A stretch of DNA of 64,000 nucleotides from Agapetus fuscipes (taxonomy: Eukaryota > Arthropoda > Insecta > Trichoptera > Glossosomatidae), in contig OX637352.1 of the NCBI GenBank assembly GCA_951799405.1, positions 12,286,820-12,350,819 of the forward strand. Reading direction: 5' to 3'. The translations under genes and the position numbers were made by a program. The notes under the pieces were generated by a model. That model made no database searches. It was not told where the DNA came from and worked only from the letters and a program-made list of their open reading frames with translations. Below are positions 20,018 to 31,714 of the stretch, piece after piece. The number at the start of each line of letters is the position of its first letter. Position 1 is the first letter of the stretch.

Positions 20018-23000
20018 CTAATCGTATAGGTCTATCTTTCTAAAGACCCCTTCCAAGGACTCGAGCATCTTGATTTCAGAGTGTATGGAGTCTTTGAATT
20101 TGTCGTCTCTTTCTCTCCGGCTGTGCTCCTTATGAACGTGCAAGGATCTGAGTGAGATGGAGTCATATCTGGCGTCTTGAGATTCAAACCAGGGTCCGTA
20201 CGATATCAGCTTCTGCGTCCACATATCTGAAACAATAAACAATAGCTTTATAAGAAGTCTAATCTAATCTAATCTAAGTTGCAAAGATATGCTACATTGG
20301 AGATTCACATTACATGCATTCTCACAACCAGACACGTACAAGTTCACGCTTGCACATGCCTCATGTGAACCTACAACATGATTTCCTTATTCAACCATAT
20401 TCCCTCCACTGCAATTACCCTATTTTAATTTTACAATAGATAGGTTATGACTCTGGAGCAGTGATTCCCAAACTATGGTACGCGTACCACCAGTGGTACG
20501 CGACGCTTCTTAAGGTGGTACGCAAGCAGCCATGGCCATAGGAAATACATAGTAGGTAAATAATTAGATAAAACGTTTTTCAATTTCACGCTTAAAATTA
20601 AATACAACTGAGCCAAATATTTCCTTTCTTGTCTCGAACATGCAGCACGATTTTTCGCAAGTCGAGTATTGTATTTGTTTTCTATAATTAATAAATAAAC
20701 ATAATGTTGTCATAAACAGTTGTTGCAGATTTTTTTTACCATTTTAAACGATTTTTTAACTATTGCACTTTAGTGGTACGGCACTGATATATAATTACGT
20801 GAGTGGTACGCGAAATTAAAAGTTTGGGAACCACTGCTCTGGAGGAAATGAAAGAAGTATGTAAGGACAGAAAGAAATGGCGGTTGATCTGTAATGTTGG
20901 CGGCTAGGGTTTATTAAAGTGAAATTCGTTTTTATGTTTTGGTTTTTGATGTTTTTGAGTTTTGTGTTTGATATTGATTTAAAAAATGTTCCTTGATTTA
21001 TAGGTTGGTATGCGGCTGACCACCCATGATGTACAAAAATGGTTCACTTTGCCAATTTCACCCCTATTTCAGGGAAGGACGGCAAGAGTTGCAGGGTGTA
21101 TGTCCATTTGAGATTTGGATTTTATTTGTAAGTACACATTCAGCATTTGTAAGTGCGAACTACACGTGTTTGTGGGCATGCATTTGAGAACTTTAAATGA
21201 ATATATCCTTGCAACTTACATTATAGATTATATGGGTCTGTAGTCTAGTGGTAACGCTTCGGACTCGAGAATGGAAAGTCGTGAGTTTGAATCCCGGCGG
21301 AGCACAAAAATATACCATTTTTGAAAAATTCAAATACCTTTACGAAAAACGCGTCACCTAAGATTCATTCCAAATTCTGTTATATCACCAGATTTTTTTG
21401 TTTGTGTACAACTTGATGACCCTATGAAGAACAGTTTGTGGTTCAGTAAGTTGAAACTGATACGTGTAGTGTCTATTTTTGGTAAAATAGTTTTATGGCC
21501 ACAGATATTTTATAAAAAAATGCCTCCAATACATACAGCTGAAATTTTATTGTTACATGAAAGATGACAGATGATGATTTCATACAAAAATTATATTCAG
21601 TACCTACTTGCAATATTTTTGTTACCATCAGTGTAGAAAAAAATTGCCAAATGAGATGGTACTGGAACTTGAGAAGGCTTTTGTTAATTTAACATAATTT
21701 ACTGTTTCATGAATTATTTTTACATTAAACAATACTTACTATTTTGGATTTCAAAGTTTTAAAAGTGAAATGACAGTATTGAACAGAAAATGAAGAAGTT
21801 TTTGTGATGAAAAGTGAAACTCTGGATGATTATTATGGTGAGTGTTTGAGTAAAAAAATGAAATTTCGTAAGGCCCTACACCAATGAGTAATAAAATGAA
21901 ATTAAAAATAACATAGGGGAGCAGAAACTAATTTACTGCATTGATACATACTATAGGACACATTTATCTCAGTTGTATCTAACGCTGGAGTGGTGTAGTC
22001 GTACGAAACATGTTTTTACGTATCAAATTCTATGTTTTCTTGCTTTCTCCAGTTTGTATTTTGACACCCAATTATAACACCTGCCATAATGTCTTAAAAG
22101 AATGCCCTTTAAAATCTTTTATTTTTATCAATCACAAGATTTGTGTGTGCTATATTCGGAGTCTGAATATAGCTTAAATGTAAAAGATTATTTTTTAACA
22201 AAAATAGACAATATAAGTATATACTTATTTGTTTCAACCTACGTACGAAAATAGTCATTAGTAAGAAAGAGAACAAAGAACTTCACAGTTGCATTTCCAT
22301 ATGTGCAAAACAACTCGGATGAATGTAAAAATGTTTCTAGAAAGGTGGCCGCATTGCCGCGTGCATACTATGTCCGGAGCAACCGGAACATAGACGCATG
22401 CGGTATAAATCTTGTGATCGATCAAATGGACGAATTTTAAAGTAAAAAGACATTATTTTAAGACATTATGGCATGTGTTGTAATTAGATGTCAAAACACA
22501 AAATGGAGAAAGCAAGAAAACATAAAATTTGAAACGTAAAAACATGTTTTATATGACTACACAACTGCAATGTTTGACAGGACTGAGACAAAAGTGGTAG
22601 ATAGTATCTATCAATGCAGTAAGTTAGTTTCTGCTCCTCTATGTTATTACTCAATGGTCACAACCCTCGGCAATGAGGAATAAGGTGAAGAGGGATAGAG
22701 AGCCTTGAAGACGCAAATGTGACCTTGATATTATTGTTGCAAGCGTGATATTACCGTTGAAGTCTTGGAGGTTGGCCGCCCAGCTGTCCATGGTGGTGCT
22801 GACCCCGTCTATGGTTGCCGCTACCCCCGGCTGCGCGACGACCTTCCTCACAGATGACCTGCCCGCTCCGGTGACCTTCAGGCACAGCATGAGGGCGCGC
22901 TTGTGCCAGCGCTTCATGTTCATCAGGTACAGGGACTCCAGACGGAATGGGTAAGTCTCCTGGAAGTTTAAAATGTGAAATTTGTGTCATTATAATGTAA

Positions 23001-26000
23001 CTACAGTGGAGCCATCGCAAGAATGAAAATCTGATGTTTCTCACTAGTGATGGGAAATATAAGTTGCAATACTTGTTTGGATAACGATATAGTCAGGTAT
23101 TTTAATCATGGATAAATTCAAGGATTCATTCAGGAAGCGTGTGTCTTCTACGAAGAAGAAACACGAACTGATGAATTGTTGTTTTTTGCTCGAGGTCGAA
23201 GGTTGTAGGTACATTTATTGACCTTCGGTGATGCATTCACTTTCAGAAAGTTAAGTACATTGTGAGCTATGAGACGTATAGTTATGAGTAAAATAAAATA
23301 GCACACCTTCAGACACTTGACAAACTTCTGCAGGAGGCCGCTGTTGAAGAGTTTCATGGCGTGCTGCGTAGTGAACCCATCCATGTCCAGTAAGACCACG
23401 TCTCCTTTACTGGGGGCCTCCTCCTTGAATCTGAAAAATTCATCAAACAGTTTAGTAATCAAATAAAGTTTTGAGGTAATCAAAAAAAGGAGGAGGTGAA
23501 AAGCGAGTACAAGTGGCGGAGAGATAGAATCAGTGTCTTAATCCTCGTTAATCAAAAAATTGATTACAAATTAAGCACCGAAACCACAAACTCACATATC
23601 ATACATAATCAATTCCAATTATGCATGTTCTCGATTTATAGAATTTTAATTTATCAAAATAAGCTGTAATTTTTTCCATAACAAGTTTTTTTTAAATGAA
23701 AATATTATTGCTTTCTGTGAATATTTGTGCCAGAGCCACATTTATGGAGCCGAAGAGCCACATACAGCTCTAGAGTCGCACTTTGCCGACCCCTGGGTTA
23801 GACCATGGTCCATTTGCAACTTTTTTATCTGCCGAAGTTTCGCTTTCTGGAGCAGAAAGCATTTTCAAGGTGAGTTATCAAAGTGCCGAGGCGGTCTACG
23901 TTGTCTTCGCGGTCGTTTGTTGATGTTAACTGGCTGGAAATTTGATGGGTTGTCTTCATGAGGTTCCAGTTGCAGGGCATTTTGGACAAAATCGGTTTCC
24001 AACAAGTGTGAATAGCTCCATACATAATGTTCTGCCACTCGAATCTCCAATTAATATACGGATCCGACACCCGACAAGTAGGAATGGGCTCTTAGGTGTG
24101 GTGGGTGGGGTGGTGCAGCTTTTTTATCTGCCGACGTTTCGCTTTCACAAGAGGAAAGCATTCTCAAGGCATTATCAAAGAAAGCGCGTAATACTTCTAG
24201 CCAGTCACATTGCTTTGAGAATGCTTTCTGCTGACGAAAGGAAAAGCTGCAAATAGACCATGGTCTAACCAGAAAAACAACAAAAACCAATTGTTATTAT
24301 TTCTTTGTTTACCTTATATCAGAAACCATGAAGAATCTCTTGAAGAATGCTTTTGGATCAAAGTTCTCTGGTTCGATTCCTGGCAGCAGTTTAATGTAAA
24401 CAACTCGGAAGCCATCTTTTGTCGTGTTTGGTAAACAAAAGTAGTATCTGAAATTAAAATTAAAATTATTTTAAAAAAGTCATCAAATTTGTCGGTGGTA
24501 TGGCCGAGTTGGTAGAGGCGCATGTTCGACTAGCGTATTCAGAACAGAATAACGTTAAAAAAAAATTAAATTAGGCTGATTTATTTGGTGAGCGCTGTTT
24601 TTGTGTGTATCACACCTCAAGAGCCCTCTGCGAGCTTGGTCGACGCTGTAGAAAGCGCCAATTCTCAAGCAAGACCCAGTTGTTGTAAGGCTGGATGGAC
24701 CTTTTGATGACCGGTCGTTGGTAAAGGTTTATGAATTTTTCAACCCCGCGAAGAGCAAATTTGAAAATATTTTTTGTGCTCCGCTGGGATTCGAACCCAT
24801 GACCTTCCAGTTACGAGTCCGAAGTGTTACCACCTGGACTACGGACCGGTCAACGTTGTTTCGAACCACGTCTGGCTCATTTGACCATAACTTCTACCCT
24901 AATTCAACAGATGCCAACAAGCTTCTGCTTTCGCATGAAGACAACTGGCGAGGCAAAGTAGGTTAGTGAATTGCATTCCTCTTCACAAATCTATTTAAAA
25001 AAATATGTAATGGGGACAAAAAGGCTGGGAAGAAATGTGATGTCACACGGATGGATTGCTTAGGAAAATAAAAAGTGGATTTTTTTTAAATTAAGGCAAA
25101 CAAGACTCCTTGGCAAATATTTTTTATTAAATCTTATTGAATGCTCTTTATTTTTTTTTAACTGTAACGTTAAAAAATCCATATTAGTAAGCTTGAAAAC
25201 ATTATACAGTCTGTTATTTTATTCACTGATGTCACAATTTTTTTGTCTATGCCCCCCCTGGCTCTTCCTGGGTACGCCCATGATGCAGACCTTTGACGTT
25301 AGCCGACCGACAAAAAAATCCAATTTCAATTAGTGTTAATTGTTCCTTGACTTATAGGTTGGTATGCGGCTGACCACCCATATTGTAAAAAATGGTTCAC
25401 TTTGCCAATGTCACCGCTGTTTCAGGGAAGGTCAGCAAGAGTTGCAGGGCTTATGCTCATTTGAGATTGGGTTTTTATATTGTAGGTCCGCATGCAGCAT
25501 GTGTGAGCACGACATATGCATGTCTGCTTGTGGGAATGCATTTAATTATGAACCTCAAATGATACATATCTTTGCAACTTAGATTTAGATTTAATTGAGT
25601 TCTTATCAAAAGTCCAGTCGATAGTTCAGTTGATTGAAACCATGCTTTCAAAGCCAGGCAGTTAAGGTTCAATCTACATCACGGGTGTGGCGTGTGGGAA
25701 ATGATTTCCCGTTTCAGTGATTTTTTCCACACAAGAAATGCTATCTCCCTTACTCGTGAAAATAAACAGGTTCCACTCGCTGCATGCAGCAATAAGTTGC
25801 ACAATTTCTGCAGCTCACTTGCAGTTTTCCTTCATTGACTGATTACAGAAAATTTAATGAATAATTTTATTGCAAAGAAATTATTTTAATCTTAGAAAAT
25901 AATTTCACATAGTTAGTGAGTTTATTTTCACCGCAAGAAATTAAAAGTTCTTCACGTTTTCTTAAATAATAACATATTTTTCTTAAAAATAGATAAATAA

Positions 26001-26312
26001 ATAAACTTACACTGATTGGCAGCTCTTTAAAATTTCATCACTTTCCACATTCCTATGTGAAAAGATTTCATAAAATCCATCCTTTGATCTCGCTTTGAAA
26101 TATTTTAATAAGAATTTCTGCGTCTTCTGTTTATTCATTTTCTTTAAATTCATTATATTTGTCACAAAATAATCGTTTTCTTCCAACATTCCCAAATCAT
26201 TTTTCAACCATTGCAAAACATCAGCAATTTTCTCGCCATCTTTGGTTTGTATCTCTGCTATTTTTTCTTTATAAAGCTTTGACTTTTCACACGCAGATGT
26301 CAGCTCAGGCAT
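20018..26312 (-). CDS. CRAL-TRIO domain lipid-transfer protein
   Basis: Belongs to the Sec14/CRAL-TRIO family (clavesin, alpha-tocopherol transfer protein and CRALBP relatives), which carry hydrophobic ligands such as tocopherols, retinoids or phosphoinositides. Exons on the minus strand: 26312-26011, 24447-24313, 23430-23307, 22959-22755 and 20226-20018, giving 975 nt and 324 residues with intact phases and GT-AG sites. Residues 30-85 fit the CRAL-TRIO N-terminal helices (VLQWLKNDLGML, QKFLLKYFKARSKDGFYEIF). Residues 101-255 fit the binding domain (GDVVLLDMDGFTTQHAMKLF, ETYPFRLESLYLMNMKRWH). The C-terminus (MWTQKLISYGPWFESQDARYDS) also fits insect members. The glycine-rich PEEYGG-type segment is replaced by AQPGVAATIDGV. 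Ligand unknown. The start ATG follows caaa, a good insect context. Confidence 0.88.
20262..20385 (-). mobile_element. LINE-A fragment in CRAL-TRIO intron 4
   Basis: Antisense tail end aatctaatctaatctaagttg through tgcacatgcctcatgtgaac, then cut off. Confidence 0.85.
20445..21232 (+). mobile_element. LINE-A copy with ORF end, split by hAT element
   Basis: Sense. ggttatgactctggag precedes the hAT insertion and gaaatgaaagaagtatgtaa follows it. The ORF end encodes EEMKEVCKDRKKWRLICNVGG then stop, followed by the 3' UTR starting gttccttgatttatagg and a tail near 21232. Confidence 0.88.
20459..20836. mobile_element. hAT-like non-autonomous element
   Basis: 378 bp with ends CAGTGATTCCCAAACT and AGTTTGGGAACCACTG, and an 8-bp target duplication CTCTGGAG (20451-20458, 20837-20844). 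Subterminal gtggtacgcg words are repeated at both ends. No transposase. Confidence 0.93.
21233..21345 (+). mobile_element. SINE-B head fragment
   Basis: gggtctgtagtctagtggtaac, cttcggactcgagaatgg and gagtttgaatcccggcggagc give both Pol III boxes. The body is lost after atacctttacgaaaaacgcg. Confidence 0.8.
21881..22657. mobile_element. foldback element carrying THAP-like peptides
   Basis: Arms of about 210 bp (ccaatgagtaata..gagcagaaactaatttactg and complement) enclose a 330-bp core. Both arms encode the same short peptide pointing inward or outward: minus strand from 22087 MAGVIIGCQNTNWRKQENIEFDT, plus strand from 22468 MACVVIRCQNTKWRKQENIKFET, each then stopped. C-x4-C plus the basic segment suggests the first exon of a THAP transposase. 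Confidence 0.75.
23725..23795. mobile_element. hAT-type terminal fragment
   Basis: gccgaagagccacatacagc, tctagagtcgca and the end ctttgccgacccctg match the common hAT end CAGGGGTCGGCAAAG in reverse. Only this end is present. Confidence 0.6.
23796..24270. mobile_element. MITE with GGTTAGACCATGGTC ends
   Basis: Ends GGTTAGACCATGGTCCATTT and its near complement at 24247-24270. The interior repeats tctgccgacgtttcgctttc and gaaagcattctcaagg in both orientations. Related to 8565-8710. It sits in CRAL-TRIO intron 2. Confidence 0.8.
24493..25015 (+). mobile_element. SINE-D interrupted by SINE-B
   Basis: tRNA-like head gtatggccgagttggtagag, then ggcgcatgttcgactagcg up to aataacgtt. After the SINE-B insertion it resumes at aacgttgtttcgaaccacg, catttgaccataacttctac, and ends ttcacaaatctatttaaaa. 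AACGTT is duplicated at the junctions. Confidence 0.85.
24556..24851 (-). mobile_element. SINE-B nested in SINE-D
   Basis: Antisense and nearly complete, from ttaaattaggctgatttattt (tail) to gttaccacctggactacggac (A-box region) and gattcgaacccatgacc (B box). It lies in CRAL-TRIO intron 1. Its insertion into SINE-D dates it as younger. Confidence 0.92.
25342..25592 (+). mobile_element. LINE-A copy
   Basis: Sense, clean start tgttccttgacttataggttg and end aacttagatttagattta. Older subfamily (cttatgctcatttgag). Confidence 0.9.
25605..25805 (+). mobile_element. SINE-C, diverged
   Basis: ccagtcgatagttcagttgat head, ggttcaatctacatcacggg B-box region, gggaaatgatttcccgtttc and aaataaacaggttccactcg. 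Middle and 3' end are decayed. Confidence 0.7.
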
Positions 26313-27065
26313 TTTGATATTTTTATTTATTTCACAATATTATTTACAACACGGCGTTTAAGGTTATACGAGAGCTTAAGAAGATTATTAATATCGGGAC
26401 TAAAGAACCTCTTTAATTGTTTTATGAAACTAAAATCGTAATTTTATGTCAAATAACTTTGACTCACCATGATTAGATGGCGTTACTCCCCAGCGATTTA
26501 GTTTTTATAAACTTTTGGATAAACGCTATGGTTAGGTAAACGCTTTTAGAATTCACCGGTAGGGCTTAGAAACTTTTCTTAGCCATTTTGTGTTTCTTTT
26601 TTATAATATATCAAAAAAATCCTGACTTTCATTAAAAGCAATAAGTTGTACATTTTTTAAATAAAAGTATTTACTTTATTTCGAAATAAATTAATTTATT
26701 ATTTGTTACACATTTCATTTTTCACAAAAATGTATAGAAAGTAACACAACGCTCCTTGAGAGCGTTTTACTTTTTATATAATTATTGTACAACGCCATGG
26801 TTGTGTTTACTGTATATTCAGATAAAAGATTCAGCACACATAATTATAGTGTTGTAAACAAACTATAACAATTTATTGCACCTTGAATACAAACACGGAT
26901 TTGTGTGCAGAGCACATAATATTTTAATTTACCACCAGTGCGTTCCGCTGTTCCTCACCATTTTTTATAAATTATTGAAGTGTAGGTCTCAGTGGTAGAG
27001 AACCAGTGTATTAAAACAAATTTGGCCATAAAAAATATTTTCATTATATTTAGGTCTCATTTTCT
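26313..27065. other. upstream flank of the CRAL-TRIO gene
   Basis: About 750 bp of AT-rich DNA with no repeat family recognised. It probably contains the promoter of the CRAL-TRIO gene, but no TATA box or initiator can be singled out. Confidence 0.4.
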
Positions 27066-27067
27066 AT

Positions 27068-27178
27068 CTTGAATTATAAGTTAGTATAAGGCTGACCACC
27101 CATACTGTAAGAAATGGTTGAATCTACCAATGTCACCCCTGTGTCAGGGAAAGTTAGCAAAAGTTGCAGGGCTTATGT
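27068..27178 (+). mobile_element. LINE-A fragment
   Basis: cttgaattataagttagtataagg, gctgaccacccatactgtaag through gttgcagggcttatg, where a SINE-B body begins abruptly. Confidence 0.8.
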
Positions 27179-27382
27179 TTTCTCAAGCCAGACCCAGTTG
27201 TTGTAAGGTTGGGTGGACCTTTCAGTGACCGGTCTTTGGTAAAGGTGTATGAATTTTTCAACTCAGCGAAGAGCACATTCGAAATATAAATGGTATATTT
27301 TTTGTGCTCCGCCGGGATCCGAATCCACAACCTTCCATTTACGAGTCCGAAGTGTTGCCACTACGGACTACGGACCGGTCCA
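27179..27382 (-). mobile_element. SINE-B, 3' part missing
   Basis: Antisense: tctcaagccagacccagttg, tcagtgaccggtctttgg, and head gatccgaatccacaacc, gttgccactacggactacgg. The 5S-bearing copies show the same 'tcgaatgtgctctt' variant. Confidence 0.88.
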
Positions 27383-27501
27383 AGGTGATTGTATAGGTTT
27401 CATTTAATTGTATACCTACATACTTCAGTCCTCAATACATTGAGTTAAGAGATTTTGGTTTGCATTATATTAGATAAGAATCAAAAGTTTGCATATTAGA
27501 A

Positions 27502-27777
27502 CAATGGTTTCCAAACTTTATGCTACCATGCCTCCCCAAAACAGCTCTTTTTTTCGTGACTCCCTTCATCTCCTTCATCTTGTCCATAAAATTCCTGTCG
27601 ACGGGGATGGAGTAGTCACGTCTTTTGAAGTTAGCTCCCTCAAAAAAAAATTCGCGCCTCCCTTTTCGCGTTTTATTTTTAAATTTCATACTAATATTTT
27701 TGGCGCCCCCCCTAGCCATACCTTGCGCCTCCCATGAGAGGCGCCCCCCCTCCCCCCCTTCAGTTTGGAAACCGCTG
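27502..27777. mobile_element. hAT-like element (TTTCCAAACTT ends)
   Basis: Ends CAATGGTTTCCAAACTTTA and CAGTTTGGAAACCGCTG. Flanks tattagaa and tatcagaa agree at 7 of 8 bases, an aged hAT-type duplication. Interior words tgcctcccc and cgcctccc mark the same family as 32823-32991. Confidence 0.85.
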
Positions 27778-28282
27778 TATCAGAATGAACTTTAATACCT
27801 ACTTTTTTATATGACCTTTCTGATTGAAGATTAAGTATGTACTCGTTTACTTTCATTTTCGTCTTCATATCCAAAATGTTATTTATTTAAAAAATGAAAA
27901 AAGGTTTCAGATTACTTTACAGGGAATGTTACGAATACTTGTGAGGGCGTGAGTATGTGTTGAGTAGGTATGTAGCCTATAAGTGTGTGTGCTACTGGAC
28001 TTTACTCGGGTACGACGAGAGCAACGCATCTAAGTATTATATTATGCCTGTATAGTATAATAATATACCGTGGATGCGTAGCTTTATACACATTGTTTAT
28101 ACAGCAAAATGAATACTTTTCTTCCAATAATTAAACTAAATGATGGAATATATTCTAAGCATATACTTACCCCACTGGTTTGAAGTTCATATAATATAAT
28201 AAATCTAATAAACTATAAATAAATAAAAACATAGACATTTTCGGAATAACAAATCTACTTCTACCGTTTTAATAAATCAATT

Positions 28283-28640
28283 AAGCAACATTGGGCGCGG
28301 ATAGTACTTAGATGGGTTACCGCTCAGGTACACCGCGTGTCGTTGGCATCTTGGACCGGTCCGTAGTCCAGTGGCAACACTTCGGACTCGTAAATGGAAG
28401 GTTGTGGATTCGAATCCCGGCGGAGCACAAAACATATACCATTTATATTTCCAAATGTGCTCTTCGGTCACTGAAAGGTCCATCCAACCTTACAACAACT
28501 GGGTCTTGCTTGAGAATTGGCGCTTTCTACAGCGACGACCAAGCTCGCAGAGGGCTCTTGAGGTGTGATACCAATGTGTGATACACACAAAAACAGCGCT
28601 CACCAATTAAATCATCCCAATATTATATATTATTATTAAT
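28283..28640 (+). mobile_element. composite 5S-tRNA SINE-B, 5'-truncated
   Basis: Starts inside the 5S module (aagcaacattgggcgcgg, agtacttagatgggttaccgc, acaccgcgtgtcgttggc), then catcttggaccggtccgtag and the tRNA-like head with B box ggattcgaatccc. Part of the body is deleted (ctcttcggtcactgaaagg). It ends aataaatc then repeated att. Confidence 0.92.
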
Positions 28641-28867
28641 TAACAAAATAGCTAAATAGCCAAAATAACAACATAAGTCATCAGAAATGAGATAAATATA
28701 CTTACTTTTGTTTTGTATTGTAGATACTGCAGATCTGTCGATACTTACGAGATGTTGTCACTAGAAGGTTTTGACTTGAAATGCTGCCATCAATGAATGC
28801 TGCATAAATTGCACGTCGCGGATGCGCGGTTTTAGCTCAATCGATGTATTGCATTGATGTATTGTAA

Positions 28868-29122
28868 CTATCTATAACCTATAATCTAAGCTGCAAAGAT
28901 ATGTTAACATTTAAGGCTCATATTAAATGCATGCCCACAGACAGGCACATGTAGGTTCGCGCCTACACATTCTGCATGTGTGCATACAAATAAGCAAAAC
29001 CTCACATGAACATAAACCTTGCAACTCCTGCCGCCGTTCCCTGAAAAGGTGTGGCATTGGCAAAAGGGAACCGATTTTTACAGCACGGGTGGTCAGCCTC
29101 ATACCAACCTATGAGTCAAGGA
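28868..29122 (-). mobile_element. LINE-A copy
   Basis: Antisense: taatctaagctgcaaagatat to ctatgagtcaaggagct. Older subfamily with atgcatgcccacagacagg. Confidence 0.87.
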
Positions 29123-29222
29123 GCTACTTACTGAATATGCTAATATAGTGTGACTTTTTGTTTTACATGTCCGATTCAAAACACTCTGAAAGTACTGTTA
29201 TAAAGTACTCGTATTGTATCAA

Positions 29223-29540
29223 GTCGATAGCTCAGTTGGTGTATAAAGTGCTTGCATTGCATGATGAGAGCTCGGGTTCGAATCCCACCGAGGGTGTCAG
29301 AAATGATTCCCGGTTCGGTGTTTATTTCTAACCCAAAATAAAATACCGTCGAGGTGTACTCAGCCTTCACAATAAATTAGTACCAGTCCCGGGAGCTGGT
29401 AAACCTTCCTTTCAACTGAAGTGGTTGGCGTGAGGCCGGCCCCCTAACCTATAAATCATTCTAAAAATATAAATAGGTTCCTTCGCCACATGCGTAGCCC
29501 TTCGAGGATAACGCGGCTAGAAGTTATGCTTTATGTGTAG
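29223..29540 (+). mobile_element. SINE-C, full-length
   Basis: Head tcgatagctcagttggtg (A box) and gctcgggttcgaatccc (B box). Body accgagggtgtcagaaatg, actcagccttcacaataaat, gaagtggttggcgtgaggcc, then the 3' part gaggataacgcggctagaag. It is the best full-length reference for the family here. Confidence 0.9.
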
Positions 29541-29671
29541 CTTAGCCACGTACTCATGACATTTATGTTAGATTTCGACGGAACTGAGTTGTCTTGCACC
29601 AGTTGAAATCTCGTCCGTAGCGTCAATCACTAGACTAAAATAACGGCCTGAATGCCTATGAGCATACAATG

Positions 29672-29790
29672 GCCGATCTACAGTCTAGTGGTTAACGCTT
29701 ATGACCTATACTCTGATGGTTGTGACTTCGATTCCCGGTGGAGCACAAAAAAAAATCAAATTGCTCTACGCTGGGTTCAAAAAATCATAT
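29672..29790 (+). mobile_element. SINE-B-like head, variant
   Basis: atctacagtctagtggttaac, gacttcgattcccggtggagc and acgctgggttcaaaa. Head and start of body only. Confidence 0.7.
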
Positions 29791-29834
29791 CATTTCAACA
29801 AAACAGGCTGGCCAGCAGAATTCCTTCCAGATAA

Positions 29835-31710
29835 ATGAATTTCGCTTTGGAATTCAAATTAACTATTTCTATAAAGTCATGTGCAGCTCTCCGTACAATT
29901 TCTTCCAACAGATAGTGAAGCTTTGCAAACCTAGTGGCATATCTGTATATATACGTACCATACTACAGCGTTTATGTATATACAATTATACATACACAAC
30001 ATTTCTCTCTCGTGCATTTCCGTCAATATACGAAGATATCCGAGTACGATATACCCGAAGTATTAAATTCTCGTAACTATAGGAAATAGACCGCATGCGA
30101 AAAATGTATCGAATCTTAAACAGCATCTCGAGCTGACGTTTTGGTTTTCATGCATTTTTGTGCCTGTTTGGTTCAGTTTTAACGTAAACGCTTGAACTCC
30201 GTTACACTAAATTTCGGTCGCCTAATTTTTTGGTCAAAAACGAAGATGATTTAAAATTTTAAGCTCAGTTCGCGAGACCGCCGCAGGATTCCGTGGCGCC
30301 AAAGACTGGACCATTTTTAGTATGAAAATCTTTATTTTTCCATTATAAATTATAAATTAGAGGAGAAAAAATAAAACAAGCAATGCATTGAAAACATAAA
30401 AAATATCACTTCAAATCCTAAAAGGAAAATAAACCATTAAAAGACGAATTTAGCTACAATATCGTATGCAAAATTTGGGTACTGTTTAAATAGTCATAAA
30501 AAATCAATGAAAAGTAAAAAAAAACAACTAACAAGTAGATAAAATAAAACTAATCAAAATGAATGTTTTGAAATAAAAAAAAGTTAGGATTTATTCATAA
30601 GAACAGTGGAAATCTCCATTTAAGGTATCTCCGTAGATAAAATTATTTTGAATCGGTTTTTTATGGAAAAAAATACCTAATTTTATGTGTTAATTTAAAC
30701 TGGAGAAAAAATACTACCTTATCATTCAAAATATGGGTTATTTCGGTCATCAAAGTTGGGCGCGCTGACCTCTCAATCACCCTTAACGTTTCCTTTGTTT
30801 GAAAAACTGTTGCAAACTATCATAGTTTATTAGCAGACATTATTATGCAAAAATATGTACATTTTTACGATAAATATGATAAGGTATCACATCAAAGCTT
30901 AATGGCACCGCGTTGATAACGAAAACACACACAATACATTAATTTCAATGAGATAAACGCAAACACACAAATCACTTCCTATCCCGCCATTTTCATCTGT
31001 CAAAATTTATGTTCGAAATTCAAACGGAAAACTTTTGTTTGTTTTTTAAATTTGAATGCTGTTGTATATTTTGACAGATTGGTATTCAGATTGTGTTTAT
31101 ATCGAAAACAATGTAAGTACCTATAGGTACATATCGTCTATTATCGACAAATTTTATTTTGTGTATTGGATATCAAAAATTATTGGTTTATTTTTTGTTG
31201 CCTGTTTTCAAACTTTCAAGCGATTAAAATATAATTTTTGTATGTTTTAATTTTAAATCGAAAACTTTTATTCTTTTTTCAAAATTTGTAACCTATTGCA
31301 TTTGACAGGGCTGTACTTAGAACATATTTCGTCGAGTAATTTAAGTTTTTTAAATATTATTTTTAATAATTACCTAATGCACTTTTTAATTACGCACAGA
31401 GTTGAAACGCAACCGTTTTGATCGGCTCTCGTATCTAACTGGCGTCTAATATTGTGTCTGTTGAACGAAAAGGAGTAAAAACAAGTCTTGCGGCGTTACA
31501 TGGCGTCTAGAGGTCTGCGAGTCGCTGACTTTGAAAGATAACGTGGCCTTCGCGGAGAATGGCTCGCTGCACAAAAAGGTTTTCCTGTTTCAACAATACA
31601 CCAACCATAACAGACGACAAATCTAATCATTATAATATTAATTTGGAAACTAATTAACATAATTATTATTTAGGTACCTATTTCGTCTCCTTAGTGCTTG
31701 TTTGTCTTAT
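29835..31710. other. unassigned DNA without recognised repeats
   Basis: Nearly 1.9 kb with no coding signal and none of the listed families. ORFs at 29738-30076 and 31056-31250 lack domains. Confidence 0.5.
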
Positions 31711-31714
31711 GTTA

